NCBI GenBank assembly: GCA_013396995.1
Contig: VWZP01004506.1
Coordinates: forward strand, 1,916,233 to 1,980,232
Direction of reading: 5' to 3'
From: Dicaeum eximium
Lineage: Eukaryota; Chordata; Aves; Passeriformes; Dicaeidae
DNA: 64,000 bases
In this document: positions 11,786-23,100 of the stretch, piece after piece
Layout: every line of letters begins with the position of its first letter
Numbering within the stretch: position 1 is the stretch's first letter
Program-made: the position numbers and the translations under genes
Notes under the pieces: model-generated
Seen by the model: the letters and a program-made list of their open reading frames with translations, nothing else
Told to the model about the DNA's origin: nothing
The model's database searches: none

Positions 11786-12922
11786 AAGTGTGACAAATAT
11801 GGTTCTTACTGTAAAAACAATACTGTCAAGCTGGACTCAATGCAGTGTCACTCTGTCCTCAAGGCTCTCATATAAGCTTGTAAGACCATGTTTTTTATTT
11901 TTGCCATGCAACACTAATGAAATTAATGGCATAAATAACCCAAAATTTTCTGTGGGGGTTTGGTCTTCATTAAAAACAAGGTTAATTACAGTGATGAGTT
12001 TTTAATATGTTGCTGTTTACCTTCATTTACAATGTCAAGGTCTGGGACTCTACTGGTCAATTAAATTTCATCTTCAAATCTGCAGCATTAGATTTGATTA
12101 ACTCATTCGAGGTTTAGGAGTAGGTGTTTGTTTGTGTGGGTTTTTCTTTCTTTTCCAAACTTCAGCAGATCCAAATTCTATGACCAGCAGCTCTCACACA
12201 AGGAATTGTTGTTGGTTCATTTGGAGCTGTGACCCTTGGATGTGGTGGGTGGGGAAGAGCAGGGACTCAGCTCTCACAGTTGTACAGATCTGTAGTATTT
12301 CTAACTATAATAAATATATATATTACATAAATACATCTTTCAGTTACTCCACTCTACACTGAAGCAATCAAATGCAGAATGTGATCCATGAACATCAATA
12401 TAAGTTGGTCTATAAATAGTTCACCTCAAGCAAGTGCAAGGAACTATAGGTAGTGACAATCTCTCACTCTGTTCTAGATGATGGAAATCCCAGCTGGTAA
12501 ATTTTACACACACACATCTCACTGTGTATATGTGTGTGTGTAAGTCACTCTTATGATAAATGTTAAATAGACAATTTGCATATTCTTTCCTTTGCTTAGG
12601 GACCTACCTTGCTCCATTTGCTTTACAAAGAATTCACATTACTGCCTTTGGTGACATTAGACACCTTCAAAGGTCTGCAAGGGGAAGTGTGAATTACTCT
12701 CCTCATTATGTCTGAGGGAGGGACAGGGAGATATTTGCTCTGCATTATACATAATGCCAGATGATCAATGCTACCACTGTCCTCCAGCAAAGACACAGCA
12801 TGGGAGTAAGAACCAAAGTATCCAACTTTATTTCCAGCTCAAAGTATTTGGAGCTGTGAATCTGCTCTCCTCACTTCTCCTCCAACATCACAAGACTGAC
12901 CTTTTGCATATCAGGTTGTTAA
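11786..12922. other. unannotated non-coding sequence with an AC/GT inverted repeat
   Basis: No gene seen. It contains the perfect inverted repeat at 12504-12543, described separately. Otherwise AT-rich single-copy sequence. Confidence 0.5.
12504..12543. repeat. inverted repeat: (AC)n and (GT)n arms
   Basis: TTACACACACACA (12504-12516) is the exact reverse complement of TGTGTGTGTGTAA (12531-12543). The arms are 13 bp with a 14-base loop, itself rich in TGTGTATA. Confidence 0.9.
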
Positions 12923-13128
12923 CCATAGAATTGTTTAAGTTACAAAGGACCTTTATGATCTTCAGATCCTGCCATTAACTTAGCACTGCCAAGTCCATCA
13001 CTAAACCATGTCCCCTGGAGCCACATCTACACTTACACACAACTACAGAGCTTTTAAATACTTCTAGGGATGGTCCTTAGAGCAGTCTGTTCCAGTGCTT
13101 GAAAACCCTTGTGGTGAAGAGTTTTGCC

Positions 13129-13612
13129 CTAATATCCACTGCAAACTGCAGTTCTGCTGACACCCCTTCTTACTTCTCCAAGAACTGACAATTCAATCTT
13201 TTCACAATGTCTTTGCTCAAGACAGAGTCCAGCCATTGCATCACCCACCAGTCCTTCTGTGCTCACAAACAGCAGGTCCAGAGGGGCATATCCACGAGCT
13301 GCCTCCCTTGCCAGCTGTGTCAGGAAGTTCTCTTCCACACACTCCAGAAGTGAAGTTCTCTTTCACACACTCCAGAAGCATCCTGGACTGTTTGCTCCCT
13401 CCTATGTCGCATTTCCAGCAGATCTCTGGCAAGCTGAAGTCCCCCATGGGAACAAGGGCCAGAGGCTGGGAGGCTTCTCCCAGTTGCTTAGAGAATATTT
13501 CATCTGCCTCTTCATTCTGGTTAGGTGAGCCATGGCAGAATCCCACTGTGGTCATCGCCATCAGGCTCTGGACAGCCAAAACAGTCCCTAACACACAGGG
13601 CTGACCCTTCAT
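13129..13612 (-). pseudogene. CR1 ORF2 endonuclease fragment, frameshifted
   Basis: Two overlapping minus-strand frames together cover most of the CR1 endonuclease. The upstream frame (13612 to 13241) carries NEEADEIF, QLGEASQPLALVPMGDF and LPEICWK. The downstream frame (13338 to 13129) carries EENFLTQL to GVSRTA. They lie in different frames because of the 28-bp duplication at 13324-13379. Endonucleases of this type nick target DNA to prime reverse transcription. This one lacks the SDH histidine motif and is interrupted, so it is inactive. Confidence 0.85.
13324..13379. repeat. 28-bp tandem duplication inside the CR1 endonuclease
   Basis: The unit GAAGTTCTCTT..CCAGAAG occupies 13324-13351 and again 13352-13379, with a C/T difference in the middle and a T/C difference at the last base. 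Because 28 is not a multiple of three, the duplication breaks the reading frame. Confidence 0.93.
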
Positions 13613-13815
13613 TCTCCTTCCTGCCTGTCCAGTCTGAAGAGTTTACAGCCATCCATTGCAGCACTCCAGCTGTGTGAGTCATCCCTCCGTGTTTCCATGG
13701 TGGCAGCTGTGTCACAGTTTTCCTGCTGCACAGGGGCTCCCAGCTCCTCCTGTGTGTTGCCTGTGCTGCAGGCATTGGTGTAGCTGCAGTTGGGCTATCA
13801 AGCCCAGCTCCTTTT

Positions 13816-14441
13816 TTGGGGGAGAGACCCTAATTTGTATGTGACTGTTTTGAGCTGCTTTGGTGTTTTCTAACATTGATAACCCCACATCTTAATATGT
13901 ATTTAAGAAATGAAAGCCTTATCTTGGTTGACTTTGGGTTTTTTTAGAGCCTTGTATTTTCTGTCTTTCCTGCCTGACCTTGAGGTCTGGAAACTTTCTC
14001 TTTTTAAAAGAAAAAAAAGTTCCTATTTAGTCACAGGATGCTGGGAGCTGGAGTTTGTGGGAAAATACTGGTACACTGGTGACATAAGCAGAAAACTCAA
14101 CAGAGCTTCCAGCAGTGTAGAATTTCTCTCAGCTTTCCTCAGCTCTGGGCATGAATACTCAATGGCTCTGAGCCTGAAACCACAGGTCTGGGGCTTTCTT
14201 CAGCTGTCTGCAGCACAAGGGCAGGAGCCCAGGGTCAGCCTCCCCCTCTAACTTGCAATTAGGGAAAGGATGTGCTGTGGGATGGAGCCTACCTGGAGAG
14301 AAAGACACCAAGGCTGTACCCTTTCCACATTCATTTGCACAGCTGCTGAGGGCCAGTGACTGTGTGGTCCACTGGTCAGAGGCATTACCCAATGGCAGAA
14401 GGATGTATGCTACAAAACAAGAAGTTTTTGATGACAGACCT
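13816..14441. other. unannotated sequence between CR1 and LTR remnants
   Basis: Non-coding. Overlapping frames at 13910-14251 (+) and 14159-14392 (-) have no motifs. No repeat recognised. Confidence 0.45.
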
Positions 14442-14912
14442 TGTTGTGGGTTAACCCTGACAGGGACCTAAGCACCACAGAGCTGTTCACTCCCTGCCTC
14501 CAAACCAAAGCCCCACCAGGAAGGAGGAGAGAGAAAAGGAAAAGCAAGAAAACTTGTGGGTAAAGATAAAAAAAACCCCAAACAAACAAGCAAAAAACAA
14601 ACTTAAGAAGAATAAATGGAAGAAGAAAGCAAACAAAACAAGTGATACAAAATGCCTAGAAAACTTCTGAGCAAAACACAGGTAACTTCCCTAAACCTCA
14701 TGGAATCTGCCTGGTTATGTCCTCTCCCAATGTATTGTGCAGCCCTAATCAATTCACCAACGGTGGGGAGCAGAGTAGGAAAGAGAGAAGGCCCTGTACA
14801 ACAATAGGTAAAACACTGGCCTATTACTGGCATAGTTTTGGTCATAAATCTAAATCATAGCACCATACAAGCTCCTATGAAGAAAATTGACTCCAACCTG
14901 GTTAGACCAGTA
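14442..14912 (-). mobile_element. old solo LTR, same broad family as the 4.9-kb LTR, minus orientation
   Basis: It opens TGTTGTGGG and continues with AAGCACCACAGAGC, close to the 4902 element (AACACCACAGAGC). It has the same A-rich internal tract and closes with GAAGAAAATTGACTCC then ACCAGTA, matching GAAGAAATGAACACT and ACCAGGACA at the end of the other LTR. So it is a diverged relative on the same strand, about 470 bp long. The right terminus has lost its CA and no clear target duplication remains. No internal genes accompany it. Confidence 0.72.
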
Positions 14913-15777
14913 TAATCCCCTGCCTTTGAAAAGAAAAGATTAATCCAGGGCTGCTGCTAGGAAATGCTAGCAATGATTTCAATAAAATTTAGTACCTTCT
15001 CCTTGCTCTTTTTCATTTGTATAGCTCCTCTGAGCTGCAGGGAAGGATTTGAATAAAAGAAAAGGCAAAATAAACCCTCATCCTCCTGGGACAAAATGTT
15101 CCTGCTGGTTTTCTACAATGTTCCTTCAAAGCAAGAATATCAGGAACAGCTACAGCACTGGGTATGATGAACCATGGGTGTGTTTAATGTTATTCAACAG
15201 AAAATGTGTCAGGAGAAAGTAATCCAGGAGTATCAGTCACTGTTGTGCTGGGAAGGATGAGTCAGAGGGGTGCTCAGTGCAATCCATCCCTCTCTGAGCA
15301 CAGCTGAAGAAGTGCACGTGTCACTCCTGGCTCTGCTTGCGGCCATGATTAAACATGAGCTGGTACTATTGTTTTTCAGTGCCATTGGGTCATATTTCCC
15401 TGGAAATCCAGAGTCTTTGGCAGCAATGCTTGAATTTGGAGGGACATCTGTGTTTCCATTACTTGCCAAGGTAAGCATTGCATTTGCAGAGTCTTATCTT
15501 CATCTTTACTCAAGACAAGGCTGCCTCATTTGGGAGCAGGTGGGCTCTCTGTTGGCCCTGTTTTAGTTGTGTGGAGTCTTCTTCAGCAAGTCAGCTCCCA
15601 GGATCATTTTTTAAGCTGTTTTTGAATGGTTTTAAAGGACAGAGTTGGGGTGGATGAGATATGTGAACAGTTTAGGATTTTATAAATGTGTGCTGAGCAC
15701 ATGTTTGTGTGTAGGCTACATACAGCATGATGTGAGGGCAGTACTCACCATGGACCTTACACAAACTGATGACCCAT
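14913..15777. other. unannotated sequence between LTR and CR1
   Basis: Contains a plus-strand frame (15270-15566) of 98 codons and an opposing frame with no recognisable motif. No repeat family recognised. Confidence 0.45.
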
Positions 15778-17135
15778 AATCACAGAATCACAGAATGTGC
15801 CAAGCTGGAAGGGACCCACAAGGATCACTGAGTCCAGCTCCTGGCCTAGCACAGGACTACCAAGAGTCACACCCTGAGCCTGAGAGCATTGTCCAAATGC
15901 TTCTTGAACTGCCAGGCTTGGTGCTGTGACCACTTCCCTGGGGAGCCTGGGGGCCCAACTAACCTCTGGGCGAAGAAATTTTTCCTAGTATCCAACCCAA
16001 ACCACCCCTGGCACAACTTCAGGGCATTCCCAGTCACAGGACTCAGCTCTCTAGGTTTCACTTATGCCAATGATGTCAGATTGCTGGGACTGAGAACAAA
16101 ACCTCAAGCTCTTCTTGTTTGTTCCTTGCACAATTAGTGTAGAAACATTTCAGGTGTGGTACTTTGTAGCCAAGACCTCTTAAAGCAGATTGAGGGATCC
16201 CATTAGTGCTCATTCCCTCAAATTCTGGCACACCATCCCAGTACTCATCATGGCAAGCCTGCTATTTTCCCTTTCCCTCTTCCAAGCTAGTTTAAAGCTC
16301 TATCAAAGAGCCCTATTAGGCCCTGTGCTAGACCTTTTTCCCCTCTGAGAAATCCTGGGGAATTCCTGATGAATCCCCATCATGTGTCAGTAGACCAGGT
16401 GTTGAGTAGATCCTCCCATGGTCAACAACCCCAAAATTTTTCCACTGTCTCTAGCCTTGGAGCCATGCATTGACTTGATGCCTGCCTATTTCTATAAATA
16501 TCAGTTTTTGTTGCCAGAAGAACTGAGGAAATCACTACCTGTGCTCCTGCTCCCTTTACTAATCATCCCAGGGCCCTGAAGTCTCTTTTGATTGCCCTTG
16601 GACTTCACTTTATTGTTTCATTGCTGCCAGTTTGAGCAACCAATAGCAGATAGTACTCACAGAGCCTTACTGGTCTGGAGAGTTTTACAGTATGTCCCTT
16701 ATCCATGCCCCTGGGGCACAGAAGGCTTCTCTGTGAGTGAGGTCCAGTCTGAGTATGGGATCCTCTGCTCCTCTTAGAGGGGAGTCTCCTGTTACAGCCA
16801 CCCTTCTTTGCCTCTTAACAAAGGAGGTTTTGATGTGAGGTACAGGAGGTGTTGTTTTAGGGGGCTCCACCATCCCAGAAGGACCTTCACCCACCTCATC
16901 AGTTGTCTGGCCTTCTGGTTCCAGAGCCTCACACCTGCTGCAGAAGGTACCAGTCCTACTTGTCAGATTCTGAGGAGGAGGAGGAACAGCCTTCTTCCTG
17001 GTATGTGCAGTGACCTGCTTCCAGCCTTTGTCTTTGAGAAACCCTTGGCTAACAGCCCTTCGACTAATGACCCTGCAGGGCTCTGAGTCCACAGTGAAGA
17101 CACTAGAGACATTTTTCTGCATGGCATTTCTTGAA
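15778..17135 (-). mobile_element. CR1 LINE, minus strand: ORF1 and ORF2 start joined to the 3' end
   Basis: The plus-strand left end is AATCACAGAATCACAGAATG, two copies of the inverted CR1 terminal octamer, so the element lies on the minus strand with its 3' end at 15778. Going 5' to 3' on the minus strand: an ORF1 with a GDS-type esterase motif (17122 to about 16200), the ORF2 start near 16160 (LKCFYTN then NKQEELEV), and at about 16050 an abrupt join to the region just before the 3' UTR (VTGNALKLCQGWFGLDTRKN, minus frame 16061-15867). Nearly all the endonuclease and the whole reverse transcriptase are absent. Stops and frameshifts are frequent, so it is a fossil. Confidence 0.88.
16685..17122 (-). 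pseudogene. CR1 ORF1 remnant with GDS-type esterase motif
   Basis: A 145-codon open frame carries a basic and proline-rich segment (HTRKKAVPPPPQNL), then KRQRRVAVTGDSPLRGAED near residues 106-124, then REAFCAPGAWIRDIL at its end. The GDS-LRG block preceded by hydrophobic residues is the nucleophile region of the SGNH-type esterase found in ORF1 of avian CR1, which acts with RNA-binding sequence in the LINE particle. Past the end, translated sequence down to about 16200 still resembles the rest of the esterase in broken frames. The reading frame is shorter than an intact ORF1 and lacks a clean C-terminal part. Confidence 0.82.
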
Positions 17136-20100
17136 TCTCCCTCTTTTTGATAACAATAAGCACAGATAAATATCGTAATTATACCACAGAGAAGCCTTTG
17201 TTTTAGAGTGTGTCCTCAAAAGGAGCAAACCCAATCAAGGGGACTGAATTCCCCCTAAGTGTCAGGAGGCTGCACTGACTGCATTTACACACACCTGTGC
17301 TCTGCCCCTGTCTTTATAGACTAAAAACTCACAGCTAGGGATGCTCACCAGAAACAATCTCTTCAAGGCTCTTCTTCTCATAACAAAGAGAGAGATCACA
17401 TTTATTGCTTTTCTTGGAAGAAAAGTGTTTCCCTTATATATACAGTAAGGGATTGCTATACCTTTTTCTCTAAAGAGCATAGACAACTTTTATGGTACTT
17501 GAGTCTTTCCTTTAGTAAACAGCCCCAGAATTATTAAACCCTTCAAGGGCTCTCATAGCACCATTTCTCTTACCATGCAGGTAGTACGGGAGGTGCCAGA
17601 AGCAGATGTTGTGAAAGTTGCAGAGAAGAATCAGTGTTTAGTACAGAAGGTAGAAAAAAGACAGTGATGAGAATAAATGAAAATAAATTTGTCTCAACAA
17701 ACGTTTGTCAAGGAGCCTAATTTCTCTGGTACAGACCAAAATTGCTGCTGACATTTTCTGTAATGAAGTTTCTTCTGATTTGCTCAAAGTCTCCATCTGC
17801 ACTCTGACTCATCCACTTTATTCCTGGACAGGGCATGTAAGGCAGAGCTCCACGTCCGCAGGACTCTGGCATCCTTCTGCAAAATGCTCCACCTAGGAAA
17901 GGCTGAGGCAGATGGGTACATGCAGACCTGGGGCTGTATAAAATAAGGCCTTGACTGAGAAAAATCAGCTTTGTATCCGGATCCTTCCTTCTGCCTTTTT
18001 TCTTCTCCTAATATAAAGTGTTCCTTAAACTTTGTCCTGAATGCTTAAAACAGTGGTCATGTCTCATTTTTCTTTTTTTTTTTTTTCTTTTTTGCTTTTC
18101 TGGCTGGATTTGTAGACAGTACAGGTTGGCATAGCTCTGTTTAAATCAGAGGAGCTATCCCAGTTTCCACCAAATGATGCAGGTCTGGGGTTTAAAATGC
18201 ATATTCAAAATGAAAGAGTCCTGTAAAAAAAGTAGGTGTGGGTAATGAGGCAAGGATTTCAGCTAGAGATTTCAGAAGTGTATTTATGAGGCTTAGAGCC
18301 ACATTTCTCATGGCTAGGGAAATAATATCTGTTCTGTTGCTTGTTTAATAAAATTATTCTCTGTTCCAGGAGAATTAGCAAGTCACAGAAACTGCTGCAT
18401 AGGTGTTTTGTAAAGCTGAAAAAGGGTAACATGTTTGACACATTTAGTGGTCCAACATGTGTGTTGTGTTTGTCTTTAGACACACATTCTGTTACCTGTC
18501 CTTCTCTGCAGACAATCATTGGCCCGTCAGCATGAATAATTTGTTTTGCTCTAGAAAATTTCAGCCCCTACTAGGATTGACTAAGAGGAATTGTTGTTTC
18601 AGCAATAATCTCTGTTGATATGTTATGTATTAAGCAATAAGCAGCTTTTGAAATTGATTAATCGTTGAAGTGGAGATGAGATTTTAAGGCAATTTCAAAT
18701 TCTGTTCATTGCAGTCATATTTTTTTATTAATATCCTTTGTTGTGCTGTTATGTATAAGATGAATAGAACTTTTTCTTTCCTAAGGCTTCTCACTGTCAT
18801 ACATTACCTTCGAAACATTTGGGATGTTTGAAAATCTCAGATATCAGCAGCTCTATTTCCAAGCCTTCACCAAGGAAGGAGAAAAAGATAACCTTGTCTT
18901 CTAAAACATATTTGTCTGTGGTTTCTTGTGTGGCAGCAGACTCCTTTTTCCACTTTGATATATATAGGACAAGGAGAATTGCTAGAGCAGGTCCGACCCA
19001 AGGTTGATGAAGGCCAGTCTTCTGCAGCTGGCAGCAGACAGCACCAGCTGCTTCAAAAGAGCAGACAAGTTTCACAGCTATTGGCAATCTGAAAATTAAC
19101 CTTTGAGAAATTTTCTCTCAGCTTCCATGGGTGGAAAATTCATTTATGCCTAGAGGCAAGAAGGTTTGCAGGTCTTGCTCTTCTTTTTTCCCCCTCTTTT
19201 TTTTTTTCCTTTTTTCTTTAGGGTTTGCTGCCATAATTGTGTCCATTCTTGATAATTGTATAAAATCTTGGATCTTTTTAATTGCTGTGAAGCTCTTGGC
19301 CATGATGGTATACCATGCCAAAGACAGGTGAATTGAAATTGGTGTGAAACACCGTGTCCTTGTATCAGTACAAAATATGTCACCTTCCAGTCTCAGCAAG
19401 TCTACTGTGTTTCCAACAGTTTGTGTTATCTGTGCCTGGTTAGTTGCAAGTTTTAGGCCACAGTGGTTTGTTGTTTACTTACTGTTATCCCTGTCCCCTT
19501 TTTAGCTCCCAGGTCCTTTGAGTGCAAGTTCTTCAAAGCAGGCTGGTCTTTACAAGCTTTTGTACAGCACTCAGTTCACTATGAACATCGGCTATTTGCA
19601 AAAGAAAGATATGCATCAAAGTCTAGGAGAACTGAACATTATTAATATATTCTGACTCTTATTTACTTAAATGTGAGTAGAAAACAAAAAAACCCAAGCA
19701 AAATTAACACCTCTGCAAATGAAGTGTGTCAACAATGTCACTTACAGTGGGTACCAAGGTACAGGGTCTTCTGATCCACCAAAGACTTGAGGTACGTGGA
19801 GGAGTTGTGAGGCTGGAGTATTTTGATGGCCACATGTCTGCTTTAATGGCTCTGCTTCCCACTTCTCTGAGGTTTCTTATCTGTAATGTGAATGATCATG
19901 AAAATGATGGCATATTTAACTCTGAGAGTGTTTTATGCTGTCAGAGTCCTTCCACTGAGTCTCCTGGAGCTGCTCCTGTTTGCACTCTGCAAGGTGAGAA
20001 TGCTGGAGTGCTGTGTTGGTGGGGAACATGAGCTACTGCCCTGCTGCTCCTTTTGGCTGATCTCTGAACTGTCCAAATTTAAAGACTCTAAGAACACCTA

Positions 20101-23100
20101 AACTTGACATCAATTTATACTTTCACTCTGAGTCTTTCTGAAAAATTTGACTTAAAGGGAACAGGTTTCACACTGAGACAAAACTGAGTCTATCTTTATT
20201 ATGTTTTTGTAGGAGATGAGGTAGGTTTGCAGCAGAGACTGCATAGAAAAGTGTGGATTTCTTTTGTTTTTGTTTAACTCCTGATCAGCAGGACTGGAGT
20301 TGGAAAGGTCTGCTAGGAGAGATGGAAAAGTTCTAGCTCAACACTAAGTGAAGGATTTTACTCTTCTAGTTTGACACTTCTCTTTGTGAAGAGCTACATT
20401 TTGATTATTGCATGGTGCTTTCTTCAGAAGGAGTTTTGTGGGAATTCTAGAGTGGATGGAGCAAGCTATGGGTGATCAAGGTCAACCTTTAAACCTGATG
20501 GAAACTTAAATTCATATAGTGTGGCCATTATAAACTCAGTGCTCAACTCTTTATGCATCTGAAAAGATATCTGACTGCCTCTACAGTTCAGGAAGGAACC
20601 TGGATCCTAAAGCAACTTCTTTTTATGCAGATTCCACATAGCAACTTTTACAGCACAGTTTTTCACTATGTTTAGTTTTGCTGCAGTTCTAATTCTTGTG
20701 TGAATGTGGCTTGCACAATAAATAAGTATAATGTCTGTCTGTGTTTGTGGAGGGGAGGGATCTGGGTCTCATCATACTTTTGAATTTGTGTGTGAGATTA
20801 TGGAGTTACATCAGGGCAATCATGTTCTAGCTGATCTTTAGAGCCAGATCTCAGGCTATTCTAAAATTCAAGGTAAATCAGTGCTAGCCTTTTCACTTCA
20901 AGTAATCCAATGGGATATGAAGTAGGGGCATAGTTCTGAAGAAATGGAGTGACTGAGATTGTTTCCATTCATTGTTGTCAGCATGGCAGTGATTTATACC
21001 AGCTGAAATCAGACTGGGTGACACACCTTGCAGAAACATGGCAGTTCTGGTTTCAAAAAGTGGTGGAGTTTTTTTGTGTTTGTGCCATATTTTCCTGTTT
21101 TCTGATTGCTACTTTGTCAAATAATGGCCATTTCAGTGCTGGTTTATCAAATCTTCATGGATTTGTGCTAATCAGTATTTGTCAGAAAGCAACGTATTTC
21201 TTTTCAGCCCAGGAAAATAATTCAATTGGAAAAAAAAATCATTCAATTGCCATAATTTATCTGCATGATAAATATCATCAGTGCACAGCAGTAGTATCTC
21301 AGGAGAGCTCAAATGCAGAACCTGTGCTAAGAAGAAAATATGAGAAATAAATTTTCTTGTCAGTTACTCTTCGTTTTTTCTTATTTCCATTCTCTGATGA
21401 GGGCAGTAGCCTTTCTCTTCACATACCTGTGGGCTTTAGGTGTGCTGGTTTTGGTGGAGGTTCCTGTGCTACAAGCACTTTCTGTTCAGGCAGAGACTTG
21501 TGCAAATCTTGGGCACCAGTCAGCCCTTCCAGCTCTTCACCAAAATAGGAATTACAGGGGGCAGCACAAGGAAGCAGAGGTGGAGCCAGCCCTCACAATG
21601 ATGGGGGAAATATTTTGGTGGATATCATGAACATTTTCGACTTTTTGTATGATGACAAAGTTCTGCCCTCCAAATCTGCCCTGGAATGATTCAAGAAACA
21701 GGTGCAACCTCAGATGAATCAGATGATGGGATGAGAACCATTAAATTTCACCGAAAAGATTTGCTTCATATTCCAAATTTTTCTAAGCCCGGGGGAACCA
21801 AAAAGATGAAAGTAGTGCCTTTGGGGAGGGGAAATGTTGTAGTGGTATTGATTAGGAAAATTTCTATATCCCAGGCCTATTTAATTTCTCTTTGGCCTCT
21901 CTGTTTTATACTGTTAGGTCCTGCATAGTGCTTTATCAGTTTCCTTGGCAGAGCTCTCTCATTTATGGTTATCTGACTCTGCTTCATTTTTATGCCCATA
22001 TCGTGGGTTTATTGGATTGGAAAGTTGACTACAAGCCATCCAGGGAGGCTGTCAGCAGTAGAATATCACATTACTGAAGTGAACAGAAATTCAGCTCCTG
22101 TATATTTGTGTGCTATTTGCTGAACTAAACAGAAACATCCTGAGATATTTCCCAGAAGGTGATAATTTTTCACTCAGATATGGTCATGCTATCACCAGGC
22201 AACTGGCCATGGCTAAAATAATGCCCTCAGCATCGTATAAACTCACATAAAACATGAGTTAAGGATGTGTGAAGCAGCCAGGATATGGCATAGCTCAATG
22301 TAGTTTATACCCTAGGTCTAAATCTGCTCATGAAAGGGAACATCAGTGCAAACATTATGGGCAGATTTTGGGGATCTTGGATTAACCACAGGCTAAAGGT
22401 GTAACTAACAATAATTAACTCCGAACTGCACTCTAAAGTCTTATCCCATTTTCAAATTCCCCAAGGGACTTATACACCAAAAAGTCATTGCATCATAACT
22501 GAAAACATTTGTGTTTAATCTTGGCTTTTGACTACACATCTGAGCTGAACAAAGAGCTATAAAGCTTAACTGAAACAGCCCTCCCTCTTTCAGAATCATT
22601 GCTCAATTTGAATATTACATATTGGTGCAAAATTTCTTAATTTCATGACTGGAGGAAAAGCTGTTTCTCTTTTTAAAGAGATGGAGCCACCTGCTAACCA
22701 GAGAGCAGCACAATGTATTAAATTGACATTGATTTTGCAGACAGTATTGCCTTCATAAAGTTAAAAAAAAACAGTGATGTTTTTATCATGAGAATAGGCT
22801 GGTGCTGTACATGACATTAAATAATACTTCCTGGATGGAACAGTTAGAGAGGTGGAGAAACTAATAACAATTTAAGTTCTTTGTTTGATGCAAAATCAGT
22901 TTATTGTACTGACAGACACATAAAGAAACAGGCTGCAGGGCGGTGAAAAGGTAGGCAGGTTGACTGATATTAGAATATATAACCAGGAATAATGGGGCAA
23001 GTTAAACAGAGAGACCCTCATAACATGAACATCTTGCTCTGCAGAATAGTCTCCCCTAGGATAAGAGGAAACAGTTAGCTTATTAAATGAGTCATTTAAT

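Larger units (their letters stand above)
12923..13815 (-). mobile_element. CR1 LINE, minus strand: ORF2 endonuclease joined to the 3' end, reverse transcriptase deleted
   Basis: Read on the minus strand, about 13800 to 13138 encodes decayed CR1 ORF2 apurinic-type endonuclease. At 13241-13612 the frame shows GDFSLPEICWK and KQSRMLLECV, and at 13129-13338 it shows EENFLTQL, LDLLF, EGLVGD and LGEVRRGVSRTA, all typical of CR1 ORF2. Near 13137 it jumps straight to CR1 3'-UTR sequence, which ends at 12923 in a decayed terminal repeat (ACCATAGAATTG on the plus strand). The whole reverse-transcriptase region is missing. The catalytic SDH motif expected after LVGD is replaced by RHCEKI, and a 28-bp tandem duplication (13324-13379) shifts the frame. 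The copy is dead. The 13740-13800 part corresponds to the start of ORF2. This could be one internally deleted element or two nested pieces; I favour one. Confidence 0.88.

Noticed and set aside
20949..21350. 133-codon plus-strand frame
   Set aside because: No domain recognised, AT-rich codon use like the surroundings, no promoter or splice context.
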